From positions 1 through 26,238 of the forward strand of contig CAJKEB010000024.1 in assembly GCA_905198865.1 (NCBI GenBank): a stretch of 26,238 bases of DNA, given 5' to 3'. Made by a program: the position numbers and the translations under genes. The notes beneath the pieces are model-generated. The model saw nothing but the letters and a program-made list of their open reading frames with translations. It had not been told where the DNA came from and ran no database searches. Positions within the stretch are counted from its first letter, which is position 1, and each line of letters begins with the position of its first letter. Shown piece after piece: positions 1 to 8,222 of this stretch. The DNA comes from an uncultured Eubacteriales bacterium. GTDB lineage: Bacteria; Bacillota; Clostridia; Monoglobales; Monoglobaceae.

Positions 1-60
1 GCGGAGGCGGCGAGCGCAATTGGGTGGGCGAATAATACTTACAAACTATAATTTATATAA
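1..60. other. Window edge, no gene assigned
   Basis: The first 30 bases are GC-rich and G-heavy, then the sequence becomes AT-rich. I see no open frame, promoter or structure I can assign. It lies beyond the minus-strand terminator at 61-93, so it is probably the spacer before a gene outside the window. Confidence 0.3.
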
Positions 61-93
61 AACAAAAACTGCTGCGATTATTAACGCAGCAGT
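61..93 (-). terminator. Rho-independent terminator after the DUF3783 gene
   Basis: A 9-bp perfect stem (68-76 paired with 85-93, core CTGCTGCG/CGCAGCAG) has an 8-base AT loop. On the minus strand it is followed by TTTTTGTTTT. It begins about 20 bases after the stop codon at 114-116, where the end of this minus-strand gene group is expected. Confidence 0.85.
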
Positions 94-113
94 CCATTGC
101 TTAATTGTTTGAA

Positions 114-524
114 TTATTTAGTTTTCTTGCCGTTAGCCTTCACAGCTTTGGCTATTTCATCACGCTCGGATTTAATTTCACTGATCAATTTTGACATGCT
201 CCAGTCCTTATTTGTTTCCGTCAGCATTGCTTTAAGTGATACGCTTATCTTCTTTTTCTTCATGAAATTCAGAACTTTATCAAGTGAAACACTGTCAACA
301 CCGCATAGCAGCATGAATTCTTCATTAAAGCCATCAAGCTTTATTTCGTTATCATTTGCCCCACATTCACTTTCAAACAGATCGGGATATGCCAGTGCGC
401 CGACCGCACAACTTAGTTGGTAATCTTCAACACATTTTATACCAATACCCATCATTGACAGAATAGGTCTTAGAGCGCTGACCTTACTCGGATTTACTTT
501 ATAAAATAATACTATAGGTTTCAT
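114..524 (-). CDS. DUF3783 family protein
   Basis: A 136-residue soluble protein with no signal peptide or membrane segment. It opens MKPIVLFYKV and ends in a lysine-rich tail (NGKKTK). The middle part (residues 60-90, EFMLLCGVDSVSLDKVLNFMKKKKI) matches what I know of the DUF3783 family, small proteins of Clostridia with no established function. I chose the ATG at 524 because GGAGAG lies 6 bases before it; the longer frame starting at 557 has no ribosome site and would run into the hairpin at 550-576. It is the last gene of the alaS-HIT-DUF3783 series, but a terminator-like hairpin separates it from the HIT gene, so it may be transcribed on its own or by readthrough. Family assignment is from memory of sequence character. 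Confidence 0.7.
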   Translation of the reverse strand: MKPIVLFYKVNPSKVSALRPILSMMGIGIKCVEDYQLSCAVGALAYPDLFESECGANDNEIKLDGFNEEFMLLCGVDSVSLDKVLNFMKKKKISVSLKAMLTETNKDWSMSKLISEIKSERDEIAKAVKANGKKTK

Positions 525-549
525 ATTCTCTCCTAACATAGCAAAAATA

Positions 550-576
550 CAACTCAAAGCCGTGCGCTTTGAGTTG
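550..576 (-). terminator. Terminator-like hairpin between HIT and DUF3783 genes
   Basis: An 11-bp perfect stem (550-560 with 566-576, CAACTCAAAGC/GCTTTGAGTTG) has a 5-base loop. On the minus strand it is followed by TATTTTTGC, a short T-tract, so it could end the alaS-HIT transcript. It belongs to a hairpin-rich spacer (550-643) and could instead be part of a palindromic repeat. Confidence 0.55.
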
Positions 577-582
577 AAAGGA

Positions 583-643
583 GCAGCCCCGAAGCGTTAA
601 GCAAATACCGCTTGCGGTATTTGCGGTCAGCGAAGGGTGCTGC
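583..643. repeat. Nested inverted repeats (possible intergenic palindromic element)
   Basis: An inner perfect stem of 10 bp (601-610 with 615-624, GCAAATACCG/CGGTATTTGC, loop CTTG) sits inside an outer imperfect stem. In the outer stem, GCAGC at 583-587 pairs with GCTGC at 639-643, and CCC at 588-590 with GGG at 635-637. It directly follows the HIT stop codon and precedes the 550-576 hairpin on the minus strand. No T-tract follows it, so it is not an ordinary terminator. Confidence 0.6.
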
Positions 644-647
644 GACG

Positions 648-989
648 CTAGCCCGGCGGCCACTGAAGATTTCGGCCTGCAAGCACATGAAAATGCAAAT
701 GACCTACTGTCTGACCGCCGTCCTCACCACAGTTATTAACTACTCTATAACCGGGCTTGTCAAAGCCCTTTTCCTTTGCAACTTTAGCTATCGCCTCATA
801 AATCTTGCCGATATACGCCGAGTTTTCGGCGCTTATCTCATTTGTTGACGAAATGTGCTGTTTGGGCACAAATATCATATGCACAGGCGCCTGAGGTTCA
901 ATGTCCAAAAAAGCATACACATATTCATCTTCATATACCTTTGTTGACGGGACTTCACCGTCAATTATCTTACAGAACAAACAATCCAC
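648..989 (-). CDS. HIT family nucleotide phosphoramidase/hydrolase (HinT-like)
   Basis: A 113-residue protein with the full histidine triad GHLHFHVLAGR; the triad residues are His97, His99 and His101, and His99 should be the nucleophile. The N-terminal CLFCKIIDGEVPS and C-terminal NLQWPPG are the usual ends of HinT-type proteins, so the gene is complete at normal length. Family members cleave adenosine phosphoramidates and aminoacyl-adenylates in the cytosol. The start is GTG at 989, with GGAGTG about 8 bases upstream; no in-frame ATG is near. It lies 39 bp after alaS on the same strand. That placement fits a role in clearing aminoacyl-AMP products, but this link is inference. Confidence 0.93.
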   Translation of the reverse strand: MDCLFCKIIDGEVPSTKVYEDEYVYAFLDIEPQAPVHMIFVPKQHISSTNEISAENSAYIGKIYEAIAKVAKEKGFDKPGYRVVNNCGEDGGQTVGHLHFHVLAGRNLQWPPG

Positions 990-1028
990 TTTTTATCACT
1001 CCGTTTCCTGATACTTTTATTATTCTCT

Positions 1029-3677
1029 TTACTTTACCTGTTCGGCAACTATATCATCAACTCTTGCCAAAGCATCGTCAATCTTGTTTGCATCTTGTCC
1101 GCCGCCCTGCGCCATATCAGGCTTACCGCCGCCGCGGCCGCCAGCTATTGCAGTAATTTCCTTAATAATCTTACCGCAGTGTACACCTTGTTCAACAGCC
1201 TCTTTCATCGCCATAGCAATAAACGTAATCTTACCGTCTGTATTTGCGGCAAGTACAATAATTCCGTTTTTCATTTTGCTCTTTGCTGTGTCAGCCATTG
1301 ACTTCATTTCCTGTACGCTCGCTCCGTCAACCTGTGCAGTCAGCAGATTAACCTTTCCGAGGTGCTTAATGGACGTCATAATATTATTAGTTCTGATTAC
1401 CGCCATTTTTTCCGCAAAGCTTTCAAGCTTCTTTTCGAATTCACGTCCCTGTGCTATTATACTTTCGGCCTTTTTATCAATCTCGTGAACAAGATTTGTT
1501 TTGAGTGCAGCGGCCGTTCTTTCGATAAGCGCATCATTATTCTGCATATATTCAAGCACGCCTCTGCCTGTAACAGCTTCAATACGTCTTACTCCCGCAG
1601 CAACGCCGCTCTCGGAAATGATTTTAAACAAACCGCACTGCGACGTATTGCTAAGGTGCGTACCGCCGCAGAACTCAATACTGAAGTCACCCATTGAGAC
1701 AACTCTTACAACATCTCCGTACTTCTCGCCAAACTGTGCGGTTGCACCCAGTTTTTTGGCCTCGTCTATCGGAAGTTCCTGAACCGTTATAGGCATTGCG
1801 TCAAGTATTGCCGTATTAACCATTTCTTCAACAGATGCAATCTGCTCAATCGTCATAGCCTCAAAGTGCGAGAAGTCAAAACGAAGTCTGTCATTCGTCA
1901 CGAGCGAACCTGCCTGTGCAACATGTGAGCCTAAATTCTGCTTAAGAGCCTTGTGCAGCAGATGCGTCGCGCTGTGGTTTCTTGCAATTGACATTCTGTT
2001 ACGATAATCCACAGCAAGATTTACATTATCAGAAAGATTGAACTCGCCCTTTGTGACTTCAACCTCGTGCAGATAAATACCGTCACCCGTCTTTTTGGTA
2101 TAGGTAACCTTAGCCTCATCACCTTTATCGGTGTAAATGATACCTATATCACCTGCCTGACCTCCCATTTCCGCATAGAACGGCGTTTTTTTGGTGACAA
2201 TTATTCCTTTTTCACCGGCCGTAATTGTAGAAGATACCTCTCCTACGGCAACAATACCAAGAATTTCGCTTACCGCATTTGCATTCCTGTTATCATATCC
2301 TACAAACTCGGTAGGTTCTTCAACCATTTCAAACTCATAAACATCGTCTGCATCCCAGCTGGAGCCGTCTGTTCTTGCGTTTCTCGCTGCCTCTTTCTGC
2401 TCCTGCATCGCTGCATTAAACCCGTCAACATCAACCGACAACCCCTGTTCCTCCGCCATTTCGATTGTCAGGTCAAGAGGGAATCCGTATGTGTCATGCA
2501 GCTTGAACGCCTCGTCTCCGCTAAGGCTGTTTCTGCCGTCTTTCTTTGCGTCATTAATGTAGCCGTTAAGCACAACAAGACCATTATCAATCGTAGCGTC
2601 AAAACGCTCCTCTTCCTTCTTGATAATCTTCTTGATATACTCTCTCTTCTCCTCAAGCTCGGGATATGCGTCCTTTGAACAATTAATAACCGTGTCGGCA
2701 ACCTCAAACAGGAACTGTCTGTCTATATTAAGCAGTTTGCCGTGTCTTGCGGCGCGTCTTAAAAGACGTCTTAAAACATATCCTCTGCCCTCGTTTGACG
2801 GAATAACACCATCAGATACCATCATAACCGTACTTCTGATATGGTCTGTTATAACACGAAGTGAAACGTCCTTTTTTTCGTCCTTCTTATATTCAAGATT
2901 TGCAATAGAACATATATGCTTCATTACGTCCTGAACGGTATCAACCTCAAACAGGTTGTCTACCCCCTGCATAACTACAGCAAGTCTTTCAAGACCCATA
3001 CCGGTATCAATATTCGGGTTCGGCAGCGGATTATAATTGCCGTCCTCATCCTTGTCAAACTGCGTAAATACAAGATTCCATACTTCCATAAAGCGGTCAC
3101 AGTCACAGCCCACACCACAGGTTTCCTTGCCGCAGCCGTATTCCTCGCCGCGATCATAATATATCTCACTGCACGGACCGCACGGTCCTGTTCCATGCTC
3201 CCAGAAGTTGTCCTCCTTGCCGAGCTTTACGATATGAGTGGGATCAACTCCTACTTCGTTCACCCAGATATCTCTTGCCTCGTCATCTTCTTCATACACA
3301 GAAACATAAAGGCGTTCAGCAGGTATTTCCATAACCTTGGTGAAAAACTCCCATGCCCACGCTGTAGCTTCATGCTTGAAGTAATCTCCGAAAGAAAAGT
3401 TGCCCAGCATCTCAAAGAATGTGCCGTGACGCGCGGTTTTTCCCACGTTTTCAATATCGCCTGTTCTGATACATTTCTGACATGTGGTAACCCTCTTTCT
3501 CGGCGGAACCTCTGCGCCGGTAAACCATGGCTTAAGCGGCGCCATACCCGAATTTATTAACAGCAGACTTGCATCGTTCTTCGGTACAAGCGGAAAGCTG
3601 TCAAGTCTTAAACAATCCTTTGATTCGAAAAAGCTGAGAAACTTTTCGCGTATTTCATTCAATCCTAACTTCTGCAT
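1029..3677 (-). CDS. alaS: Alanyl-tRNA synthetase
   Basis: An 882-residue protein, the usual length for bacterial AlaRS. It activates alanine with ATP and charges tRNA-Ala. In order: the class II catalytic domain (residues 1 to about 240, with TCQKCIRTGDIENVG and GNFSFGDYFK), the tRNA-recognition helical region, the editing domain with zinc-ligand motifs HSATHLLH (His568, His572) and CGGTH (Cys670, His674), and the C-terminal domain ending in a glycine-rich segment (GGRGGGKPDMAQGGG). These metal ligands are intact, so Ser/Gly-tRNA-Ala editing should work. The ATG at 3677 has GAGGT upstream. A sigma-A promoter lies at 3715-3743 in the 49-bp gap to the DUF4364 gene. With only this gap there is no room for a T-box leader, so alanine starvation control through a T-box is unlikely. 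Confidence 0.98.
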   Translation of the reverse strand: MQKLGLNEIREKFLSFFESKDCLRLDSFPLVPKNDASLLLINSGMAPLKPWFTGAEVPPRKRVTTCQKCIRTGDIENVGKTARHGTFFEMLGNFSFGDYFKHEATAWAWEFFTKVMEIPAERLYVSVYEEDDEARDIWVNEVGVDPTHIVKLGKEDNFWEHGTGPCGPCSEIYYDRGEEYGCGKETCGVGCDCDRFMEVWNLVFTQFDKDEDGNYNPLPNPNIDTGMGLERLAVVMQGVDNLFEVDTVQDVMKHICSIANLEYKKDEKKDVSLRVITDHIRSTVMMVSDGVIPSNEGRGYVLRRLLRRAARHGKLLNIDRQFLFEVADTVINCSKDAYPELEEKREYIKKIIKKEEERFDATIDNGLVVLNGYINDAKKDGRNSLSGDEAFKLHDTYGFPLDLTIEMAEEQGLSVDVDGFNAAMQEQKEAARNARTDGSSWDADDVYEFEMVEEPTEFVGYDNRNANAVSEILGIVAVGEVSSTITAGEKGIIVTKKTPFYAEMGGQAGDIGIIYTDKGDEAKVTYTKKTGDGIYLHEVEVTKGEFNLSDNVNLAVDYRNRMSIARNHSATHLLHKALKQNLGSHVAQAGSLVTNDRLRFDFSHFEAMTIEQIASVEEMVNTAILDAMPITVQELPIDEAKKLGATAQFGEKYGDVVRVVSMGDFSIEFCGGTHLSNTSQCGLFKIISESGVAAGVRRIEAVTGRGVLEYMQNNDALIERTAAALKTNLVHEIDKKAESIIAQGREFEKKLESFAEKMAVIRTNNIMTSIKHLGKVNLLTAQVDGASVQEMKSMADTAKSKMKNGIIVLAANTDGKITFIAMAMKEAVEQGVHCGKIIKEITAIAGGRGGGKPDMAQGGGQDANKIDDALARVDDIVAEQVK

Positions 3678-3714
3678 AATTATACCTCTTTATCAATTAA
3701 TTCACTAAACAAAT

Positions 3715-3743
3715 ATTATACCAATATTATTCACTCTCGTCAA
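3715..3743 (-). promoter_or_regulatory. Sigma-A promoter of alaS
   Basis: On the minus strand a -35 TTGACG (3738-3743) and a perfect -10 TATAAT (3715-3720) are separated by 17 bp. The -35 box lies inside the last codons of the DUF4364 gene. The transcript would start about 30 bases before the alaS ATG, so alaS can be expressed apart from the upstream degV-DUF4364 genes. Confidence 0.75.
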
Positions 3744-4254
3744 GTATTTTACAAAGATAAGCATATATTTCTTCAGACTTTGACTTAAGTATTTCCTTGG
3801 CACGCTCAGCCTCTGCTCTCCGTCCGACGTCCATTCTGAGTTCAAAAATTGAAGTCCCGGCGTCTAATATCTTAAGCTCGGCCATATACCGGTTAAGTGC
3901 GACCGGTATAATCTCTGAAATAACAGCATTCGGATTTGTTTTTTCATCAAAGCTATCTCTGTCAGCTGTCTCCTTAATTCTCTGCCTTATGCTTCCCGGC
4001 ACGCGCTCGGAAAAAAACTCCGCCGTATCCTCTCCGCGCGAGCTTAACCTGACACATTCTTCATTTAAATAATACAAACGCTCAATAAAACTATCCTCAA
4101 TCAGCTCGCTTAAAAGAATAGTTAAGTCAAAATAGCTCATTACATCCTCGTCCCAGGTCAGAATACGGGCAAGCTTCTCAAGCGAAACAGGATGATTATA
4201 TACTTTTAAAGTATATAATATTGCAAACTTCATCTCATCATTTTCAAGAAACAT
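3727..4254 (-). CDS. DUF4364 family protein, winged-helix-like
   Basis: A 175-residue soluble protein. The N-terminal half (KFAILYTLKVYNHPVSLEKLARIL, then ILLSELIEDSFIERLYYLNEECVRLSSRGEDTAEFF) reads as a winged-helix fold with a wing before a 'Ser-Arg-Gly' turn, as in PadR/MarR-like proteins. The C-terminal half is helical and charged, with a beta-rich part (YMAELKILDAGTSIFELRMDV). This matches DUF4364, a clostridial family of unknown function. I place the start at the ATG at 4254, with GGGGTGATGG just upstream; the longer frame from 4329 would overlap the DegV gene by 59 bases. It begins 16 bases after the degV stop, so the two are probably co-transcribed and may be coupled in translation. 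Confidence 0.8.
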   Translation of the reverse strand: MFLENDEMKFAILYTLKVYNHPVSLEKLARILTWDEDVMSYFDLTILLSELIEDSFIERLYYLNEECVRLSSRGEDTAEFFSERVPGSIRQRIKETADRDSFDEKTNPNAVISEIIPVALNRYMAELKILDAGTSIFELRMDVGRRAEAERAKEILKSKSEEIYAYLCKILDESE

Positions 4255-4270
4255 TCCATCACCCCGCAGC

Positions 4271-5140
4271 TTATTTTGAGTATTCAGTATAAGGCTTTTT
4301 GTGCTTAAAATATATACCCACAAGACCAAGTCCTGCGTGTGCAGTTATAACCGGACCTATTTTACTGTACTTAATGCCCTTTGGATTAATTTTTTCACGC
4401 AGCATTTCTTCAAGTATTTCAACCTTATCCGGTGCGTCGGAGTCCAAAATCAGAATTTCATTTTCCTCAGGGTTTTCCATACGCTCCGCTGCATAATCCA
4501 CAAGAACCGACATCGCTTTTTTGAGTCCTCTGACCTTTCTGAAAGCCTCAACCAGACCATCGTTAATATTCAAAATCGGCTTAATATCAAGCAAACTGCT
4601 TATAGCCATAGTGGTCGCCTTGATTCTTCCGCCCTTCTTCAAAAACGTCAAATCATCAACCACAAAATATGCCGTATCACTTGCATATCTGCTTTTTAAA
4701 TAGTCAATAATTTCGTCTTTATCAGCGCCGTTTTTCGCCATCTTTGCCGCCTCGATAACAGGATCACCAATAGCCATAGCAAACATGGTTGAATCAATAA
4801 CGGTAATATCAAATCCCTCTTCTTCTATAAGCTGCTTTGCTATCATATTTGCCGTATTGTTAATACCGCTTCCCTTTGCTGAAATTGATATGTATATAAT
4901 CTGATTCTCTTTACCGAGTCTGCGGAAAACCGATTCCAAATCCTCAGGCGACATCTGACTTGTTTTGGGGATAACGTCACTGTTTCTGACTTTATCATAA
5001 AACTCATATACATCTAAATCTTTTCCGGCAACAAGGCTTTCATCGCCAAAGCTAACCATAAACGGTAAAATCTCAATACCTAATTCTTCGGCTACGGATT
5101 TTTCAATATCAGCAGCTCTGTCTGCAACAAATTTTATCAT
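4271..5140 (-). CDS. DegV family fatty-acid-binding protein
   Basis: A 289-residue protein of full family length. DegV proteins (FakB type) hold one fatty acid for presentation to a FakA kinase. Recognisable segments are the N-terminal strand MIKFVADRAADIE, the ligand-site motif PKTSQMSPEDLE (about residues 58-69), ISAKGSG, the VDDLTFLKKGGRI segment, and the C-terminal ITAHAGLGLVGIYF. The usual 'TDS' of the first loop is 'ADR' here, a variation I note but cannot interpret. AGGAGG precedes the ATG by 5 bases. The gene starts 30 bp after trmL and is followed closely by the DUF4364 gene. No fakA homologue is in the window, so the partner kinase is encoded elsewhere or another FakB is the main one. 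Confidence 0.93.
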   Translation of the reverse strand: MIKFVADRAADIEKSVAEELGIEILPFMVSFGDESLVAGKDLDVYEFYDKVRNSDVIPKTSQMSPEDLESVFRRLGKENQIIYISISAKGSGINNTANMIAKQLIEEEGFDITVIDSTMFAMAIGDPVIEAAKMAKNGADKDEIIDYLKSRYASDTAYFVVDDLTFLKKGGRIKATTMAISSLLDIKPILNINDGLVEAFRKVRGLKKAMSVLVDYAAERMENPEENEILILDSDAPDKVEILEEMLREKINPKGIKYSKIGPVITAHAGLGLVGIYFKHKKPYTEYSK

Positions 5141-5170
5141 ATTTTCCTCCTTGATTTAAGCAATTATTTT

Positions 5171-5680
5171 TTAAGTAGTCAGCCTTCCCTCGTTCTGCAT
5201 TCCTTCAAACTCAAACTGGCGCAGAACCTCATATGCAATTATTGCGACTGCATTTGACAGATTAAGCGATCTCATGTTCTCGCGCATAGGTATTCTGATA
5301 CAGTCATCATAGTTTTCGCGAAGCAAGTCTTCAGGCAGTCCCTTTGTCTCTTTACCGAAAACAAGAAATATTTCAATTTTTTCTCCGCTCTCAACACACT
5401 TTTTATAATCCACATCAGAATACACATGAGCCGCCTTTGTCGAGCAGTAGAAAAACTTTCCGTACGGATTTTTCTCTTTTACCTCATCAAAGCTGTTATA
5501 CTCGTGCAAATCAAGCTCAGACCAATAATCCAAACCTGCGCGCCGAACCTGCTTTTCGCTTATATCAAATCCAAGCGGATGAACCAGATGAAGCGAAGCA
5601 CCTGTCACGCTGCAACTTCGTGAAATATTGCCGGTATTTGATGGAATTTCAGGTTCAACCAACACAATATTTAATTTCAA
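5171..5680 (-). CDS. trmL: tRNA (cytidine/uridine-34-2'-O)-methyltransferase TrmL
   Basis: A 169-residue SPOUT methyltransferase. It would use S-adenosylmethionine to methylate the 2'-OH of the wobble base (position 34) of tRNA-Leu. Motifs seen: EPEIPSNTGNISRSC (residues 9-23, motif 1 with Asn16 and Arg21), LVFGKETKGLP (FGxExxGL) and IPMRENMRSLNLSNAVAII (the SAM-binding knot). Length and order agree with TrmL (CspR/YibK). The reading frame has no ATG near its beginning. It starts with TTG at 5680, 11 bases after GGAG, and the nearby ATG triplets are out of frame. It is 40 bp downstream of the YifB gene and 30 bp upstream of degV, consistent with an operon. Confidence 0.94.
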   Translation of the reverse strand: MKLNIVLVEPEIPSNTGNISRSCSVTGASLHLVHPLGFDISEKQVRRAGLDYWSELDLHEYNSFDEVKEKNPYGKFFYCSTKAAHVYSDVDYKKCVESGEKIEIFLVFGKETKGLPEDLLRENYDDCIRIPMRENMRSLNLSNAVAIIAYEVLRQFEFEGMQNEGRLTT

Positions 5681-5720
5681 AACATCTACATCTCCTTGTC
5701 ATTAAGCAGTATTCTATAGC

Positions 5721-7253
5721 TTACGCCCAAAACTTTCTGTCAAGCGAACGATACATAATAGCTTCGGCAATATTCTCCGGTTTAATTTCACTTTCACCGG
5801 CAAGGTCTGCGATAGTTCTCGCAACCTTCAAAACCCTGTTATGCGCCCTTGCGCTCAAGCCAAGCTTTTCAAAAGCATCTTTCATGAGTGAGTTTGCCTC
5901 TTTGCCAAGCCTGCAATATTCATCAATAAGGGCAGGTGTCAGCTGACTGTTTGAGTAAATACCCGTTCCCTTATAGCGCTCTGTCTGTATGTTTCTCGCT
6001 TTGTTTACCCTCGCCTTAATTTCGGCAGAGGTTTCTGCTTTTCCACGTCTTTCCAGATCCTTATATTCAATAGCCGGCACCTCAATATGTAAATCTATTC
6101 TGTCAAGCAAAGGACCGCTGACTTTACTGAGATAAGAGCTTATCTTTTTTGAAGTACAGGTGCAGTCATGATTCCTGTCACCGTAAAATCCGCACGGACA
6201 CGGATTCATCGAGGCAACCAGCATAATATTGCATGGATAAGAGTACGTTCCGTTAACTCGGGTAATTGTAACATTGCCATCCTCAAGCGGCTGGCGCAGT
6301 ACTTCAAGAGCGTCCTTTCTGAATTCCGGAAGCTCGTCCAGGAACAGTACGCCGTTGTGCGACAGGCTTATTTCACCGGGCTTGGGATTTGGACCGCCGC
6401 CCGAAAGACCCACAGCTGAAACAGTATGATGCGGACTTCTGAATGGACGGGTTAAAATCATCGGAACATCCTTAGGAAGTCTGCCGGCTATACTGTGAAC
6501 TTTTGTAGCTTCAAGAGCCTCATCAAAAGTCATATCCGGCAGTATCGACGGAAGTCTCTGCGCAAGCATGGTCTTACCCGAACCGGGAGGACCTATAAGC
6601 AAAAGATTATGTCCTCCTGCCGCAGCAATCTCAAGGGCACGCTTAGCGCTCTCCTGACCTCTGACTTCCGAGAAATCAAGAGAATATTCGGACGCTCTTG
6701 CAAACAATTCATCAATATCAACTTGAACGGGAGTCATCTCAGATATTCCGGTAATATGATCAATCAAATCTCCTAAGTTTTTTACACCGTATACTTTAAT
6801 TCCCTTAACAACCGCAGCTTCTTCAGCATTCTCATACGGTACAAACACCTCACGGATTCCTGATTGATACGCCTTTATAACCATAGGCAGAACACCGTTT
6901 ATTCTCCTGACCGAACCGTCAAGCGACAATTCTCCCATAAACGCATACTTTTCCGGATCGTTTAAATAAACCTGCTCTGATGCCGTCAGCAGACCGACCG
7001 CAATCGGCAGGTCAAGAGCCGCGCCCTCCTTTTTGATGTCTGCCGGAGCGAGGTTAATAACTATACGTTTGCCAGGGATTACGTATCCAAAACTGCTTAA
7101 CGAACTCCTGATACGCTCCTTGGATTCACGAACCGGAGCGTCCGGAAGACCGACAATTTCCCATGCGGGAAACCCGCCGCTGACATTTGTCTCAACACTT
7201 ATCATATATCCGTCTATTCCACGAAGCCCGCCGCTGTTAATTTTTGTAATCAT
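5721..7253 (-). CDS. YifB/ComM family Mg-chelatase-like AAA+ ATPase
   Basis: A 510-residue protein of standard length. Residues 1-180 form the Lon-protease-like N-terminal domain (MITKINSGGLRGIDGYMISV). The AAA+ core has Walker A GPPGSGKT (221-228) and Walker B LFLDE (303-307), followed by the loop with MNPCPCGFYGD and its cysteines and the sensor region RIDLHIEVPA. The C-terminal Mg_chelatase domain has LSARAHNRVLKVARTIADLAG. ComM homologues act as branch-migration helicases in natural transformation; in non-competent bacteria the role is unclear. No other competence genes lie nearby, so the gene name is left blank. The start ATG at 7253 has GGCGGTG upstream. It follows the pyridoxamine kinase gene by 33 bp. 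Confidence 0.95.
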   Translation of the reverse strand: MITKINSGGLRGIDGYMISVETNVSGGFPAWEIVGLPDAPVRESKERIRSSLSSFGYVIPGKRIVINLAPADIKKEGAALDLPIAVGLLTASEQVYLNDPEKYAFMGELSLDGSVRRINGVLPMVIKAYQSGIREVFVPYENAEEAAVVKGIKVYGVKNLGDLIDHITGISEMTPVQVDIDELFARASEYSLDFSEVRGQESAKRALEIAAAGGHNLLLIGPPGSGKTMLAQRLPSILPDMTFDEALEATKVHSIAGRLPKDVPMILTRPFRSPHHTVSAVGLSGGGPNPKPGEISLSHNGVLFLDELPEFRKDALEVLRQPLEDGNVTITRVNGTYSYPCNIMLVASMNPCPCGFYGDRNHDCTCTSKKISSYLSKVSGPLLDRIDLHIEVPAIEYKDLERRGKAETSAEIKARVNKARNIQTERYKGTGIYSNSQLTPALIDEYCRLGKEANSLMKDAFEKLGLSARAHNRVLKVARTIADLAGESEIKPENIAEAIMYRSLDRKFWA

Positions 7254-7286
7254 TATTTCACCGCCTATATTTTAAAAATAAGTAAG

Positions 7287-8192
7287 TTAAATTTCTATAT
7301 ATCTCTTGTCATATTCTGATTTGTTAAAGTATCCTGACAATACCGGTTCAAACAGCACACCTTCACGTATTCTTATTTCCGGATGTCTTATTGTGTTCTG
7401 AATAGCCTTATACACAAAACCCGCAGCAATATTCGCAGATTCAATAATATTATTCCCTTTCAGTAATGCGCCTGTCAGAACCGATGTATAGACATCACCC
7501 GTACCGTGAAACGGGCGGTTTACAAATCCGCAATCAACCTTATAATATCGGTTGTTATCGCTGTCATACACAGCAACGCACATTGAATTCTCAGAGTCCA
7601 TAACGCTTGTTATAACCACATTACCGGAACATAGTTCAGACAAGCGCTTGAGATAATCTTTGATTTTACTGTTGTTAATCGGCATAGCACTGTATTCTTC
7701 GCCTAAAAGCAGACACGCCTCAGTAACATTCGGCGTAATCACGTCCGCAATGCCGCAAAGCTCTTTCATGTTACCGAGCAGTCCTTTCACTTTATCCGAA
7801 TATATGCTGTCCGGTATCAGTGTATTATCTCCCATAACAGGGTCAACAACCAAAAGCGTACCGTTCTTCTTAGACTCCTGCATAAAATTCCTTAATATTT
7901 CAATCTGTCTCGGACTGCCCATGTATCCGCTGTATATGGCATCGAATTTTAAGCCAATTTGATTCCAATGACTGATTATCTTTGGCATCTCGTCAGTCAA
8001 ATCGCAAAAGGTGAAATCCTTGAACTCATATGTATGCGTTGATAAAACCGCCGTCGGCAGAGCGCAAACCTCTATACCCATAGCGGAAAGTATCGGTATC
8101 ACTTCAGTCAGCGACACTTTTCCGTAGCCGGAAATATCATGCACCGCACAAACCTTTGGTATAATGTTCTTGATTTCCTGAAACTTATCCAT
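7287..8192 (-). CDS. pdxY: Pyridoxamine/pyridoxal kinase (PdxY-like)
   Basis: A 301-residue ribokinase-fold enzyme. It would phosphorylate pyridoxamine, pyridoxal or pyridoxine in vitamin B6 salvage. Seen: the N-terminal substrate loop VHDISGYGKVSLTEVIPIL (residues 18-36), YSGYMGS (88-93), DPVMGD (117-122), ITPN(V)TEA (152-159) and the anion-hole/catalytic motif GTGDVYTS (230-237) with Asp233 as the likely base. All key residues are present. Pyridoxamine kinases of Clostridia look like this; a hydroxymethylpyrimidine kinase is less likely given the 'HDISGYGK' start. The Shine-Dalgarno GGAG is about 12 bases before the ATG, which is weak. The gene lies 30 bp after the pseudouridine synthase gene on the same strand. 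Confidence 0.87.
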   Translation of the reverse strand: MDKFQEIKNIIPKVCAVHDISGYGKVSLTEVIPILSAMGIEVCALPTAVLSTHTYEFKDFTFCDLTDEMPKIISHWNQIGLKFDAIYSGYMGSPRQIEILRNFMQESKKNGTLLVVDPVMGDNTLIPDSIYSDKVKGLLGNMKELCGIADVITPNVTEACLLLGEEYSAMPINNSKIKDYLKRLSELCSGNVVITSVMDSENSMCVAVYDSDNNRYYKVDCGFVNRPFHGTGDVYTSVLTGALLKGNNIIESANIAAGFVYKAIQNTIRHPEIRIREGVLFEPVLSGYFNKSEYDKRYIEI

Positions 8193-8222
8193 TTAAAATT
8201 AACGCTCCAATCGTATTTTAGT

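Noticed and set aside
583..643. CRISPR or other repeat array
   Set aside because: Only inverted repeats of different sequence are present; no direct repeats with regular spacers occur anywhere in the window.
2067..3560. Long plus-strand open frames opposite alaS (2067-2678, 2916-3560)
   Set aside because: They lie antisense to a clear, full-length synthetase gene, have no ribosome sites and encode cysteine-rich, unfamily-like peptides.
3678..3726. T-box leader for alaS
   Set aside because: The gap is only 49 bases and has no stem I, specifier loop or terminator hairpin.
5721..7253. Natural competence locus around the ComM-like gene
   Set aside because: No other com gene lies nearby and this ATPase is widespread in non-competent bacteria.
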